DNA from: Bradyrhizobium arachidis
GTDB lineage: Bacteria > Pseudomonadota > Alphaproteobacteria > Rhizobiales > Xanthobacteraceae
Length of the DNA stretch: 64,000 nt
Assembly: GCF_015291705.1 (NCBI RefSeq)
Contig: NZ_CP030050.1
Coordinates: 2,728,001-2,792,000, forward strand
Direction: 5' to 3'
Position 1 is the stretch's first letter; every line of letters starts with the position of its first letter. The notes beneath the pieces were generated by a model. It did not search any database and had not been told where the DNA came from. It saw only the letters and a list, made by a program, of their open reading frames with translations. The position numbers and the translations under genes are program-made. Below are positions 1 to 7,194 of this stretch, in pieces.

Positions 1-68
1 AGGAAGTTGCGCGCATCCTCGCCCGCGACCTTGACCACGCCCCGGTCGGGAAGAAACGCTGATTTCAT
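1..68 (-). CDS. YgfZ/GcvT-like folate-binding protein, N-terminal fragment
   Basis: Only the first 22 codons are inside the window. The reading frame begins at an ATG on the minus strand at 68 and starts MKSAFLPDRGVVKV, followed by AGEDARNFL. This resembles the start of YgfZ-family tetrahydrofolate-binding proteins, which help repair or assemble Fe-S clusters. It is divergent from the dihydroorotase-like gene to its right. The identification rests on a very short stretch. Confidence 0.6.
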   Translation of the reverse strand, partial: MKSAFLPDRGVVKVAGEDARNF

Positions 69-164
69 GTGAAAATCTCTTGCGACATGTTGCTCCGGAA
101 CGTAAGCCCGCAAGGCATAAACGACAAGACCTCGAGCCCTGCGCTTGGGGATGAGAGAGGCCCC

Positions 165-1499
165 ATGACCCAGCGTTTCGATGTGATCTTGAAGGGCGGC
201 ACCGTCGTCAACCAGGACGGCGAGGGTGTTCGCGATATCGGCATCACGGGCGGTCGCATCGCCGAGCTGGGTCCTCTGTCGCAAGGCTCCGCCGCCGAGG
301 TGATCGACTGCAAGGGCCTGCACATCCTGCCCGGCGTGATGGACACGCAGGTGCACTTCCGCGAGCCCGGGCTGGAGCACAAGGAAGACCTCGAGACCGG
401 CTCGCGCAGCGCCGTGATGGGCGGCGTCACGGCCGTGTTCGAGATGCCGAACACCTCGCCGCTAACGGTGACGGAAGCGACCTTCACCGACAAGGTGAAG
501 CGCGCCCATCACCGCATGCATTGCGATTTCGCCTTCTTCATCGGCGGCACCCGCGAGAACGTGCAGGACCTGCCGGTGCTCGAGCGTGCGCCGGGTTGCG
601 CCGGCGTAAAGGTATTCATCGGCTCCTCGACCGGTGCGCTGCTGGTGGAGGACGACGAAAGCCTGCGCCGTATTTTCCAGGTGATCCGCCGCCGTGCCGC
701 CTTCCATGCCGAGGACGAATACCGCCTCAACGACCGGAAATCCCTGCGCATCGAGGGTGATCCACGCTCGCATCCGGTCTGGCGCGACGAGACCGCGGCG
801 CTGTTGGCGACGCAGCGCCTGGTCAAGCTCGCGCACGAGACCGGCAAACGCATCCACGTGCTGCATATCTCGACCAAGGAAGAGATCGAGTTTTTGCGCG
901 ACCACAAGGACGTCGCGTCCTGCGAGGCGACGCCGCATCATCTCACGCTGGTCGCGCCCGAATGCTATGAGCGGCTCGGTACGCTCGCGCAGATGAACCC
1001 GCCGGTGCGCGGCGCCGATCACCGCGCCGGCATCTGGCGCGGCATCGAGCAGGGCATCATCGACGTGCTCGGCTCCGATCACGCCCCGCATACGCTGGAA
1101 GAGAAGCAGAAGACCTATCCCGCTTCGCCCTCCGGCATGACCGGCGTGCAGACACTGGTGCCGCTGATGCTCGATCACGTCAATGCCGGCCGCCTGTCGC
1201 TGGCTCGCTTCGTCGATCTCACCAGCGCCGGCCCCGCGCGCCTCTACAACATGGCCTGCAAGGGCCGTATCGCCGCCGGGTACGACGCCGATTTCACGGT
1301 GGTTGATTTGAAGCGCAGCGAGACCATCACCAACAAATGGGTGGCGTCGAAAGCCGGCTGGACGCCGTATGACGGCGTGCGTGTGACGGGCTGGCCCGTC
1401 GGTACCTTCATCCGCGGCCGCCGCGTGATGTGGCAGGGCGAGCTGGTGACGGCCTCGCAAGGTGAGCCGGTGCGGTTTCTGGAGACGTTGAAGCAGTAG
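165..1499 (+). CDS. dihydroorotase-like cyclic amidohydrolase
   Basis: 444 aa, amidohydrolase superfamily (dihydroorotase/allantoinase/hydantoinase group), which hydrolyses cyclic amides such as dihydroorotate. The barrel metal-site region reads DTQVHFREPG at residues 60-69. The usual HxH is QxH here, so the first metal-binding histidine is Gln62. The other expected residues are present: Lys149 in AGVKVFIG (bridging carboxylated lysine position), His181, the HVLH segment near 231-234, and Asp305 in LGSDHAPH. The ATG at 165 is chosen over the upstream ATG at 69 because family homology begins at MTQRFDVILKGG. From memory, related alphaproteobacterial proteins share this Gln, so it may define a subfamily. 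Substrate is unproven. Confidence 0.85.
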   Translation: MTQRFDVILKGGTVVNQDGEGVRDIGITGGRIAELGPLSQGSAAEVIDCKGLHILPGVMDTQVHFREPGLEHKEDLETGSRSAVMGGVTAVFEMPNTSPLTVTEATFTDKVKRAHHRMHCDFAFFIGGTRENVQDLPVLERAPGCAGVKVFIGSSTGALLVEDDESLRRIFQVIRRRAAFHAEDEYRLNDRKSLRIEGDPRSHPVWRDETAALLATQRLVKLAHETGKRIHVLHISTKEEIEFLRDHKDVASCEATPHHLTLVAPECYERLGTLAQMNPPVRGADHRAGIWRGIEQGIIDVLGSDHAPHTLEEKQKTYPASPSGMTGVQTLVPLMLDHVNAGRLSLARFVDLTSAGPARLYNMACKGRIAAGYDADFTVVDLKRSETITNKWVASKAGWTPYDGVRVTGWPVGTFIRGRRVMWQGELVTASQGEPVRFLETLKQ

Positions 1500-1524
1500 C
1501 CGATGTGCCGTCGCCTGTTCAATC

Positions 1525-1651
1525 CGTCATCCTGAGGTGCGCGCCATGCGGTGCTCTTGCACGGCATGGCAAGCCTCGAAGGATGAACGGCCCCGCTGGT
1601 GGCCGTCGCCCTTCGAGGCCTCCGCTGCGCTCCGGCACCTCAGGGTGACGG
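1525..1651. repeat. dispersed palindromic repeat, copy 1
   Basis: This fills most of the gap before the sulfurtransferase gene. It begins with CGTCATCCTGAGGTGCGCGC and ends with the near complement CACCTCAGGGTGACGG. Internally CTCGAAGGATGAAC and CCTTCGAGGCC form a second pair of arms. A related copy lies at 54022-54172. Such hairpin-forming repeats are common between genes in Bradyrhizobium. Confidence 0.75.
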
Positions 1652-1720
1652 GTTAAGTTTTGAGGATTTGGTTGCAAGCGCAATAGATAGGTTCGCAGTT
1701 CATCACGGGAGATTCGATCC

Positions 1721-2587
1721 ATGAGTGAGAACGCCCTCATCACCACCGAGCAACTCGCCGCCATTCTCGGCGATCCCAATCTGCGCCTCTACGACTGCAC
1801 GACCTACAACGAGCCCGTCCCGCCCGGCAGCGACGTGCCGTATCGCGCGGTGCCCGGCGACAAGACCTTTGCGGCCGGCCACATCCCGGGCGCCGATTTC
1901 CTCGATCTGCAAGGCGAGTTCTCCGACATCTCCGCAGGTCCGCTCTTCATGATGGCCGATGTGCCCCAGCTCGAGGCCGCGTTCGGCCGCCACGGCCTTG
2001 ATGCATCCAAGACCATCGTGCTCTACAGCATCGGCACCATGATGTGGTCGACGCGGTTCTGGTGGATGTTGCGCTCGCTCGGCGTCGACGCGCGCGTGCT
2101 CGACGGCGGCCTCGACAAATGGAAGCAAGAGGGGCGGCCGATCGAAACAGGCGCACCGAAGGGCTATCCGGCGACGACCTTCAAGGCGTCGCCACGCGCC
2201 GGCTTCTTCGTCGACAAGGATGTCGTGAAGGCGCGGATCGGCGATCCCTCGACGGTGATCGTCAACGCACTCGGACCGCAGTTTCACCAGGGCCTCGAGC
2301 CGAGCCGCTACGGCCGGCCCGGTCGCGTGCCCGGCAGCGTCAATGTCCCGGCGGCGACGCTCGCGAATGCTGACAAGACGCTGACGAGCCTTGCGGATGC
2401 CGAAGCGAAATTCGCGGCCCAGGGCGTCACGCGCGACAAGAATGTGATCGTGTATTGCGGCGGCGGCATCTCGGCGACGATCGACCTGCTGATGCTGACG
2501 CAGCTCGGCTACGACAAGCTGACGCTGTACGATGCCTCGATGGGTGAATGGGCGAGGGACCCCACGCTGCCGATCGAGACGGATTAG
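1721..2587 (+). CDS. sseA: thiosulfate/3-mercaptopyruvate sulfurtransferase (double rhodanese)
   Basis: 288 aa, the usual length for a two-domain SseA-type sulfurtransferase, which transfers sulfur from a donor such as 3-mercaptopyruvate to a thiophilic acceptor in the cytoplasm. The first rhodanese domain (about 1-140) is inactive: its loop reads YSIGTMMWS with no cysteine. The second (about 155-285) carries Cys246 in the loop CGGGIS. A third-position GC-rich codon pattern runs the full length. A perfect hairpin follows the stop codon. The exact donor cannot be read from the sequence. Confidence 0.88.
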   Translation: MSENALITTEQLAAILGDPNLRLYDCTTYNEPVPPGSDVPYRAVPGDKTFAAGHIPGADFLDLQGEFSDISAGPLFMMADVPQLEAAFGRHGLDASKTIVLYSIGTMMWSTRFWWMLRSLGVDARVLDGGLDKWKQEGRPIETGAPKGYPATTFKASPRAGFFVDKDVVKARIGDPSTVIVNALGPQFHQGLEPSRYGRPGRVPGSVNVPAATLANADKTLTSLADAEAKFAAQGVTRDKNVIVYCGGGISATIDLLMLTQLGYDKLTLYDASMGEWARDPTLPIETD

Positions 2588-2589
2588 CT

Positions 2590-2617
2590 CTTACCCTCCC
2601 CTCCCGGGGAGGGTAAG
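2590..2617. terminator. strong hairpin after sulfurtransferase gene
   Basis: CTTACCCTCCCC (2590-2601) and GGGGAGGGTAAG (2606-2617) form a perfect 12-bp stem with a 4-base loop immediately after the stop codon. There is no T run on the + strand, so it may end transcription weakly or mainly protect the 3' end. It separates sseA from the ECF promoter that starts 7 bases later. Confidence 0.55.
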
Positions 2618-2623
2618 AAAATT

Positions 2624-2653
2624 GGGAACCTTTTCCCTTGGCCTGCATCCAAT
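2624..2653 (+). promoter_or_regulatory. ECF-type promoter of the sigma factor gene
   Basis: GGGAAC at 2624-2629 is followed, after exactly 16 bases, by CATCCAAT at 2646-2653. The identical arrangement (GGGAAC-N16-CATCCAAT) occurs at 3401-3430 before the DUF4142 gene. A GGAAC-like -35 is typical of ECF sigma promoters. The match suggests the sigma factor activates its own gene. Confidence 0.65.
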
Positions 2654-2687
2654 GTCCGGAACGACGCGAAACAAGCAGGTGACCGCC

Positions 2688-3392
2688 ATGCAACGGACCG
2701 CAGCCGGCCTGTCCGCCGGCGCAAAAACCCCGGAAATCAGGACATTGGAGGCCGAGCTGATCGAGCGCGCGCGCGGCCGGGACGAGGCCGCGCTGCGCGA
2801 GATCATGCAGGCCAACAACCGCAGGCTCTACCGTCTCGCGCGCGGCATCCTGCGCAGCGACAGCGAGGCCGAGGACGTGGTGCAGGAAACCTATGTCCGC
2901 GCCTTCACCCATCTCGACGGCTTCCGCGGCGAGTCCGGACTGTCGACGTGGCTGTCGCGCATCGCCATCAACGAGGCGCTTGGCCGGGCGCGCAGCGCCA
3001 GGCCGCATGTCGAGCTCGGCGCGGTGCCGGAAGCGGCGCTCGAGGCGCAGATCATCAAATTTCCCGTTTCTCCCGCAGGCGATCCGGAAAGGACCATGGC
3101 CCAACGTGAAATCCAGCGCGTCGTCGAACGCGCCATCGACGAGTTGCCGGATGTCTTCCGCATGGTGTTCGTCGCGCGGGTCATGGAGGGCATGAACATC
3201 GAGGAGACCGCCGATCTGCTTGGTGTGAAGCCCGAGACCGTGAAGACGCGGCTGCACCGCGCCCGCGCCATGCTGCGCGAGAACGTCGAGAAGGAGATCG
3301 GCCCGGTGATGATGGACGCATTCCCGTTTGCCGGCTGGCGCTGCGAACGGCTGACGGAGGCCGTGCTGAAGCGGCTCGGCATCGGCGGCTGA
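2688..3392 (+). CDS. ECF RNA polymerase sigma factor
   Basis: 234 aa, sigma-70 family, ECF subgroup. Region 2 is visible as RRLYRLARGILRSDSEAEDV with VQETYVRAF, and region 4 as PDVFRMVFVARVMEGMNIEE followed by TADLLGVKPETVKTRLHRAR, a helix-turn-helix for the -35 element. The ATG at 2688 is preferred over ATG 2652, because 2652 lies inside the predicted -10 element. No anti-sigma gene follows. The next genes encode an exported DUF4142 protein and a cupredoxin. The shared promoter pattern upstream of this gene and the DUF4142 gene indicates positive autoregulation and a small envelope-stress regulon, which is inference. Confidence 0.9.
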   Translation: MQRTAAGLSAGAKTPEIRTLEAELIERARGRDEAALREIMQANNRRLYRLARGILRSDSEAEDVVQETYVRAFTHLDGFRGESGLSTWLSRIAINEALGRARSARPHVELGAVPEAALEAQIIKFPVSPAGDPERTMAQREIQRVVERAIDELPDVFRMVFVARVMEGMNIEETADLLGVKPETVKTRLHRARAMLRENVEKEIGPVMMDAFPFAGWRCERLTEAVLKRLGIGG

Positions 3393-3400
3393 AATTTTTC

Positions 3401-3430
3401 GGGAACGTTTGCGCACAATGTCCATCCAAT
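3401..3430 (+). promoter_or_regulatory. ECF-type promoter of DUF4142-cupredoxin genes
   Basis: GGGAAC at 3401-3406, 16-base spacer, CATCCAAT at 3423-3430. It matches the promoter at 2624-2653 in both boxes and in spacing. It lies just after the sigma gene stop and 54 bases before the DUF4142 start codon. Confidence 0.65.
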
Positions 3431-3483
3431 TCCTGTGAAGCAACGCGCCGGCAAACCGTCCGGCAGCACAGGAGTGTCAAACC

Positions 3484-4017
3484 ATGTTCATCCGTTGGAG
3501 CGCGGCCGTCGCCGCGGCCATTCTGTTGTCCAGCCCGGTGCTGCTGCAAGGCGCACGCGCTGCCGACAAGCTCACCGATCCGCAGATCGCGCACATCGCC
3601 TATACCGCCGGCGTGATCGACATCAACGCGGCCAAGCAGGCGCAGAAGAAGGCCAAGAACAAGGACGTCAAGGCGTTTGCCGACGACATGCTGCGCGACC
3701 ATGAGGCGGTCAACAAGCAGGCGCTGGCGCTGGTCAAGAAGCTCAACGTCACCCCCGAGGACAACGACACCAGCAAGGCGCTGTCGAAGCAGGCGAGCGA
3801 CAAGATGGCCGAGCTCGACAAGCTGAGCGGCGCAGCCTTCGACAAGGCCTATGTCGCCAATGAGGTCGCCTACCACAAGACGGTCAACGGCGCGCTGGAG
3901 ACCCAGCTGATTCCGTCGGCGAGCAATGCCGAGCTGAAAAGCCTGTTGCAGACCGGCCTGAAGATCTTTGAGGGCCATCAGCAGCACGCCGAGCACGTCG
4001 CGGCCGAGCTGAAATAG
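3484..4017 (+). CDS. exported DUF4142 domain protein
   Basis: 177 aa with a Sec signal peptide (hydrophobic AAVAAAILLSSPVLLQG followed by ARA-A, cleavage near residue 26). The mature part is a helical DUF4142 domain rich in Lys and Asp, including INAAKQAQKKAKNKDVKAFA and a C-terminal EGHQQHAEHVAAELK. DUF4142 proteins are periplasmic and of unknown function, often next to stress sigma factors. An ECF-type promoter precedes it, and the cupredoxin gene starts 11 bases after its stop, so the two are probably cotranscribed. Confidence 0.88.
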   Translation: MFIRWSAAVAAAILLSSPVLLQGARAADKLTDPQIAHIAYTAGVIDINAAKQAQKKAKNKDVKAFADDMLRDHEAVNKQALALVKKLNVTPEDNDTSKALSKQASDKMAELDKLSGAAFDKAYVANEVAYHKTVNGALETQLIPSASNAELKSLLQTGLKIFEGHQQHAEHVAAELK

Positions 4018-4028
4018 GAGCGTGCGAG

Positions 4029-4349
4029 ATGAAGCCGGGACGCCTCGCATCGATCGCGCTTGCGGCCATCTTCATGGCGATGGTGGTCCCGGCGCGCGCC
4101 GCGACGATCGAGATCACGATGGAGAATCTCGTGGTCTCGCCGGCTGAGGTGTCGGCGAAGGTCGGCGACACCATCAACTGGATCAACAAGGACGTCTTCG
4201 CCCACACCGCCACCGCCAGGAGCGGCGATTTCGACGTGATGCTGCCGCCGAAGAAGTCGGCGTCGTTCGTCCTGAAGAAAGCGGGAACGGTCGAGTATTA
4301 CTGCCGCTATCATCCCAACATGAAAGCGACGCTCAAAATCGAGCCGTAG
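4029..4349 (+). CDS. periplasmic cupredoxin (amicyanin/plastocyanin-like)
   Basis: 106 aa, signal peptide ending near ARA-A at residue 24, then a single small blue-copper domain. Type 1 copper ligands are visible: His59 in FAHTAT, Cys92, His95 and Met98 in YYCRYHPNMKA. The spacing C-x2-H-x2-M fits amicyanin- or pseudoazurin-like electron carriers. It follows the DUF4142 gene by 11 bases and probably shares the ECF-dependent promoter. The redox partner is unknown; a role in oxidative or metal stress is inference from context. Confidence 0.87.
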   Translation: MKPGRLASIALAAIFMAMVVPARAATIEITMENLVVSPAEVSAKVGDTINWINKDVFAHTATARSGDFDVMLPPKKSASFVLKKAGTVEYYCRYHPNMKATLKIEP

Positions 4350-4352
4350 CGT

Positions 4353-4619
4353 TTACTGCCTGGAGACGCCGACCGAGAATTCGCCGTTGCGCACGCGGCC
4401 GGGAAGGCCCTCGACGAATTTCGCCACCGCGTCCTCGCCGTAAGTGCCGACCAGCTCGGCGAAGGCGGCGAACAGGCTTGCCTGCGCGAGGCAATCGCCG
4501 TCGACGCCGTCGTGGCGCGCCTCGGCCCAGGCCTCGTTGAGATAGCTCAAGGCAGCCTGCTTCTGCTCGTGATCGGGCAGCGGCGCGCGGGCGGGGGCGT
4601 AGGAAATCGACTGGCTCAT
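4353..4619 (-). CDS. conserved hypothetical protein
   Basis: 88 aa, mostly helical and acidic, with no signal peptide, membrane segment or recognised motif. It reads MSQSISYAPARAPLPDHEQK at the start and has a tail VEGLPGRVRNGEF. It converges on the cupredoxin gene with a 3-base gap. I recall similar short proteins in Bradyrhizobium but no function. Confidence 0.7.
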   Translation of the reverse strand: MSQSISYAPARAPLPDHEQKQAALSYLNEAWAEARHDGVDGDCLAQASLFAAFAELVGTYGEDAVAKFVEGLPGRVRNGEFSVGVSRQ

Positions 4620-4751
4620 GAAACTCGGTCAGGGCTGGGCGCGATCCACGGCGATGCGCTGTGCGAGAGGTGTAGCACGGGCGTTAACGACCGCTAGGGC
4701 ACATCTTTAAGAACGGTTAACGGCTGTGAACAAAATCGATGACAGGGCACT

Positions 4752-4876
4752 CCGTCATTCCGGGGCGCGACGAAGTCGCGAGCCCGGAATCCATTTGGCG
4801 TCAGAGTTGGGGTGCGATGGATTCTCAGGTGCGCAATTGCGCACCATAGCTCGCGCTGCGCGCGCCCCGGAATGAC
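4752..4876. repeat. intergenic inverted repeat (CATTCCGGGGCGCG type)
   Basis: CCGTCATTCCGGGGCGCG at the left is answered by CGCGCCCCGGAATGAC at the right, with inner arms GCGCAATTGCGC. This is another family of dispersed palindromic element and accounts for most of the gap between 4620 and 4883. No gene is seen in that gap. Confidence 0.7.
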
Positions 4877-4883
4877 AGCAAGA

Positions 4884-5261
4884 CTAGTTCGCGTAGCGCG
4901 CCGTGAGATCGCGCGAGATCTTCGAGCCTTCCTCGATATAGCGGCGGATCGCGACCGTGGCCGCCGGCGTGCAGCTCCGGTAGGTCTGCTGGAAGCCGTT
5001 ATAGCCGCGGTTGAAGCCGGCGATCATGCGGGTGCGGCGCTCGCCCGAGGGGGTCTCGGCATCGATCAGCGCCTGCATCTCGCTGCGCCATTTGTTCCCC
5101 TCGTTGGACCCGCAGATGCCGCGCAGATAATGCAGGCCGCCCAGGATCTCCGCCAGCCGCTGCAAATCGGCGTCAAATGGCGCCGCCACGTCCTGGGCCC
5201 TCGCGGGCACCGAGGCGCAGGCGAGAATCAGGGCAAAAATGGCCAGAAATCGCGTGGACAT
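4884..5261 (-). CDS. TIGR02301 family exported protein
   Basis: 125 aa starting at the ATG at 5261, chosen because a clean signal peptide follows (FLAIFALILACASVPARAQ). The mature protein contains GLHYLRGICGSNEGNKWR and the segment MIAGFNRGYNGFQQTYRSC, a conserved pattern of the TIGR02301 family of alphaproteobacterial periplasmic proteins of unknown function. Two cysteines could form a disulfide. It lies downstream of a Nudix gene on the same strand with a 45-base gap. Confidence 0.85.
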   Translation of the reverse strand: MSTRFLAIFALILACASVPARAQDVAAPFDADLQRLAEILGGLHYLRGICGSNEGNKWRSEMQALIDAETPSGERRTRMIAGFNRGYNGFQQTYRSCTPAATVAIRRYIEEGSKISRDLTARYAN

Positions 5262-5306
5262 CGGCGCGTGTATGCCCCCTCGGGGCTGATGACGCAAGGC
5301 GGGTGG

Positions 5307-5741
5307 TCAGGGGCCGATCAGGCGCGCTGCGGACTGGATGACCTCCTCCAGCCCCCCGGTTAGCTTGAGGTCGCCCAGGCTCGCCAGGGCGTCCGGGGCG
5401 ATCCAGCGGTAATCATCGAGCTCGTCGTTCAGCGCGGGTTCCCTGGCCACCCAGCGGGCGGCAAAGGACATGATCAAATAATGCCCGGCGCCGGGCGCGG
5501 CGGGCAGCACCTCGCGCCAGCCGGCAAGGCCGATGATCTCGATCTCCAGCCCGGTCTCCTCGTCGACCTCGCGCTTGAGCGCCTGGTGCAGCGATTCGCC
5601 GAACTCGACCCGGCCGCCGGGCAGCGAATAGAAGCCTTTGGCGGGCGAGCGGGCGCGGCGGGTCAGCAGCACCTTGCTGTCGCGAAAGATCGCGGCACTG
5701 ACCGCGATCTGGGGATGGGTGGGCTGGGCGACTGCCGACAT
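5307..5741 (-). CDS. Nudix hydrolase
   Basis: 144 aa. The Nudix box is intact: Gly43, Glu49, Arg57-Glu58, Glu61-Glu62 and Gly64 within GGRVEFGESLHQALKREVDE. Nudix enzymes hydrolyse nucleoside diphosphates linked to another group. The protein is the size of MutT/ADP-ribose pyrophosphatase-like members, but the substrate cannot be told from the sequence. It starts 18 bases after the stop of the upstream hypothetical gene on the same strand, so the two are probably cotranscribed. Confidence 0.88.
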   Translation of the reverse strand: MSAVAQPTHPQIAVSAAIFRDSKVLLTRRARSPAKGFYSLPGGRVEFGESLHQALKREVDEETGLEIEIIGLAGWREVLPAAPGAGHYLIMSFAARWVAREPALNDELDDYRWIAPDALASLGDLKLTGGLEEVIQSAARLIGP

Positions 5742-5759
5742 TTTCCTAAAGGACCTGGC

Positions 5760-6260
5760 TCAGTTGGCCATGATGGTGTCGACGTCGGCTTCCGCGCCGC
5801 CATTGATGATGCCGCCGCAGGCCGCGATCAGCGGCTTGACCCAGAGTGTGGCCTGCTCGGCGAGGCGGACGCGGGTCGTGTCCTTCTCGACCTCCCGCAT
5901 GGCCGAACCGACCGCGGTCAGGATCGAGGTCATGGTATCGGTGATGTGGTCGAACTGGGCGCGCACATTCGGATCGGCCTTCTCATAGGCCTCGATGGCG
6001 AGATCCCGCGCCTTGAAGTTCGATGCCGTGAAATGCTCGGCATAGGACAGCGGCGACCAGGTCAGAAAATCTTCCGCGCATTCGGGCATGTCGGGGACCA
6101 TTTCCAGCAGCATCACGGCTTCATTGAAATGGTTGAGATAGTCGGTGGCAAGCCCGGTCCGCGGGTTGATGTTGGCCACGCGCAGCCGTTCGGCCCAGGC
6201 GGCGGCCTCGGGGCCCGTCTGTACATGCGTCCGCGCGGGTTGGGAGGCCATTGAGCTCAT
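5760..6260 (-). CDS. conserved hypothetical protein (helical)
   Basis: 166 aa, no signal peptide. It contains ATDYLNHFNEAVMLLEMVPD and LTWSPLSYAEHFTASNFKAR, and seems entirely helical. Similar proteins occur in Rhizobiales without assigned function. It is probably cotranscribed with the Nudix and TIGR02301 genes. A second in-frame ATG at residue 4 is possible. Confidence 0.75.
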   Translation of the reverse strand: MSSMASQPARTHVQTGPEAAAWAERLRVANINPRTGLATDYLNHFNEAVMLLEMVPDMPECAEDFLTWSPLSYAEHFTASNFKARDLAIEAYEKADPNVRAQFDHITDTMTSILTAVGSAMREVEKDTTRVRLAEQATLWVKPLIAACGGIINGGAEADVDTIMAN

Positions 6261-6323
6261 CGGCGGCAGTGTTAACGTTCGGGGTTAAAAGGACCTGAAC
6301 GGACCCTATATAGACGCCCAAGG

Positions 6324-7082
6324 ATGTGTGGACGCTTCGTCATAACTTCGGCCCCCGCGGCTTTGCGGCAACTGTTCGGCTATGTCGAGCAGCCGAATTT
6401 CCCGCCACGGTACAATGTCGCCCCGACACAACCGATTCCGGTCGTTTTGGTCGAGAACGGCGCGCGGCATTTCCGCCTGATGCGCTGGGGCCTGCTGCCG
6501 AGCTGGGTGAAGGATCCCAAGGGATTCACGTTGCTGATCAACGCCCGCTCCGAGACGGTGCTGGAAAAGCCCGCGTTCAAGAAGGCGATTCGCCGCCGGC
6601 GCGGCCTGATCCCGGCCGACGGCTATTACGAGTGGAAAACCATCGAGGGCCGCAAGCAGCCCTTCTTCATCCACCGCGCCGACGGCGAGCCGCTCGGCTT
6701 TGCGGCGGTGTTCGAGACCTGGGTCGGGCCGAACGGCGAGGAGCTCGACACGGTCGCGATCGTCACCGCCGCGGCCGGCGAGGATCTCGCCGCCCTGCAT
6801 GACCGTGTGCCCGTCACCATCAGCCCGCGCGATTTCGAGCGCTGGCTCGAGATCCGCGGCGACGAGGTCGATCATGTGTTGCCGCTGATGACCGCCCCGC
6901 GCATCGGCGAATTCGCCTGGCATCCGGTCTCCACCCGCGTCAACCGCGTCGCCAATGACGACGAACAGTTGCTCTTGCCGATCAGTGCCGAGGAGATGGA
7001 GGCAGAGGCGCCGAAGCCGAAGAAGGTGGCGCGGAAGGTTGCGGCGGCGTCGTCAGATGACGGGCAAGGGTCGTTGTTCTGA
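6324..7082 (+). CDS. SRAP domain protein (YedK/HMCES-like)
   Basis: 252 aa. The start MCGRF places Cys2 at the mature N-terminus after Met removal, as needed for the thiazolidine crosslink that SRAP proteins form with abasic sites in single-stranded DNA. Other hallmark residues are NVAPTQ (31-36), Asn73 in INARSET, Glu103 in YYEW and His159 in LHDRVPV. A basic C-terminal extension of about 30 residues is present. The role is protection of abasic sites during replication. Confidence 0.9.
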   Translation: MCGRFVITSAPAALRQLFGYVEQPNFPPRYNVAPTQPIPVVLVENGARHFRLMRWGLLPSWVKDPKGFTLLINARSETVLEKPAFKKAIRRRRGLIPADGYYEWKTIEGRKQPFFIHRADGEPLGFAAVFETWVGPNGEELDTVAIVTAAAGEDLAALHDRVPVTISPRDFERWLEIRGDEVDHVLPLMTAPRIGEFAWHPVSTRVNRVANDDEQLLLPISAEEMEAEAPKPKKVARKVAAASSDDGQGSLF

Positions 7083-7085
7083 CCA

Positions 7086-7190
7086 CCGCTGCCGTAGGGT
7101 GGGCAAAGCGAAGCGTGCCCACCATTGCATGTCGTAAAAGACAGATCGTGGGCACGGCGCGTTGCGCCTTTGCCCACCCTACGGCAGCGG
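7086..7190. repeat. inverted repeat (GTAGGGTGGGCAAAG type)
   Basis: CCGCTGCCGTAGGGTGGGCA at the left and TGCCCACCCTACGGCAGCGG at the right form near-perfect 20-base arms, with a smaller GCGTGCCCAC/GTGGGCACG pair inside. A related element with GTAGGATGGGTAGAGCG arms lies at 53885-53969. It sits between convergent genes and may act as a bidirectional hairpin. Confidence 0.75.
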
Positions 7191-7194
7191 AGTT

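Noticed and set aside
462..1460. Minus-strand frame opposite the dihydroorotase-like gene
   Set aside because: Shadow frame, His/Arg/Ala-rich, no homology or ribosome site.
2652..2687. Upstream ATG for the ECF sigma factor
   Set aside because: It falls inside the predicted -10 element, so it would not be in the transcript; ATG 2688 is used.
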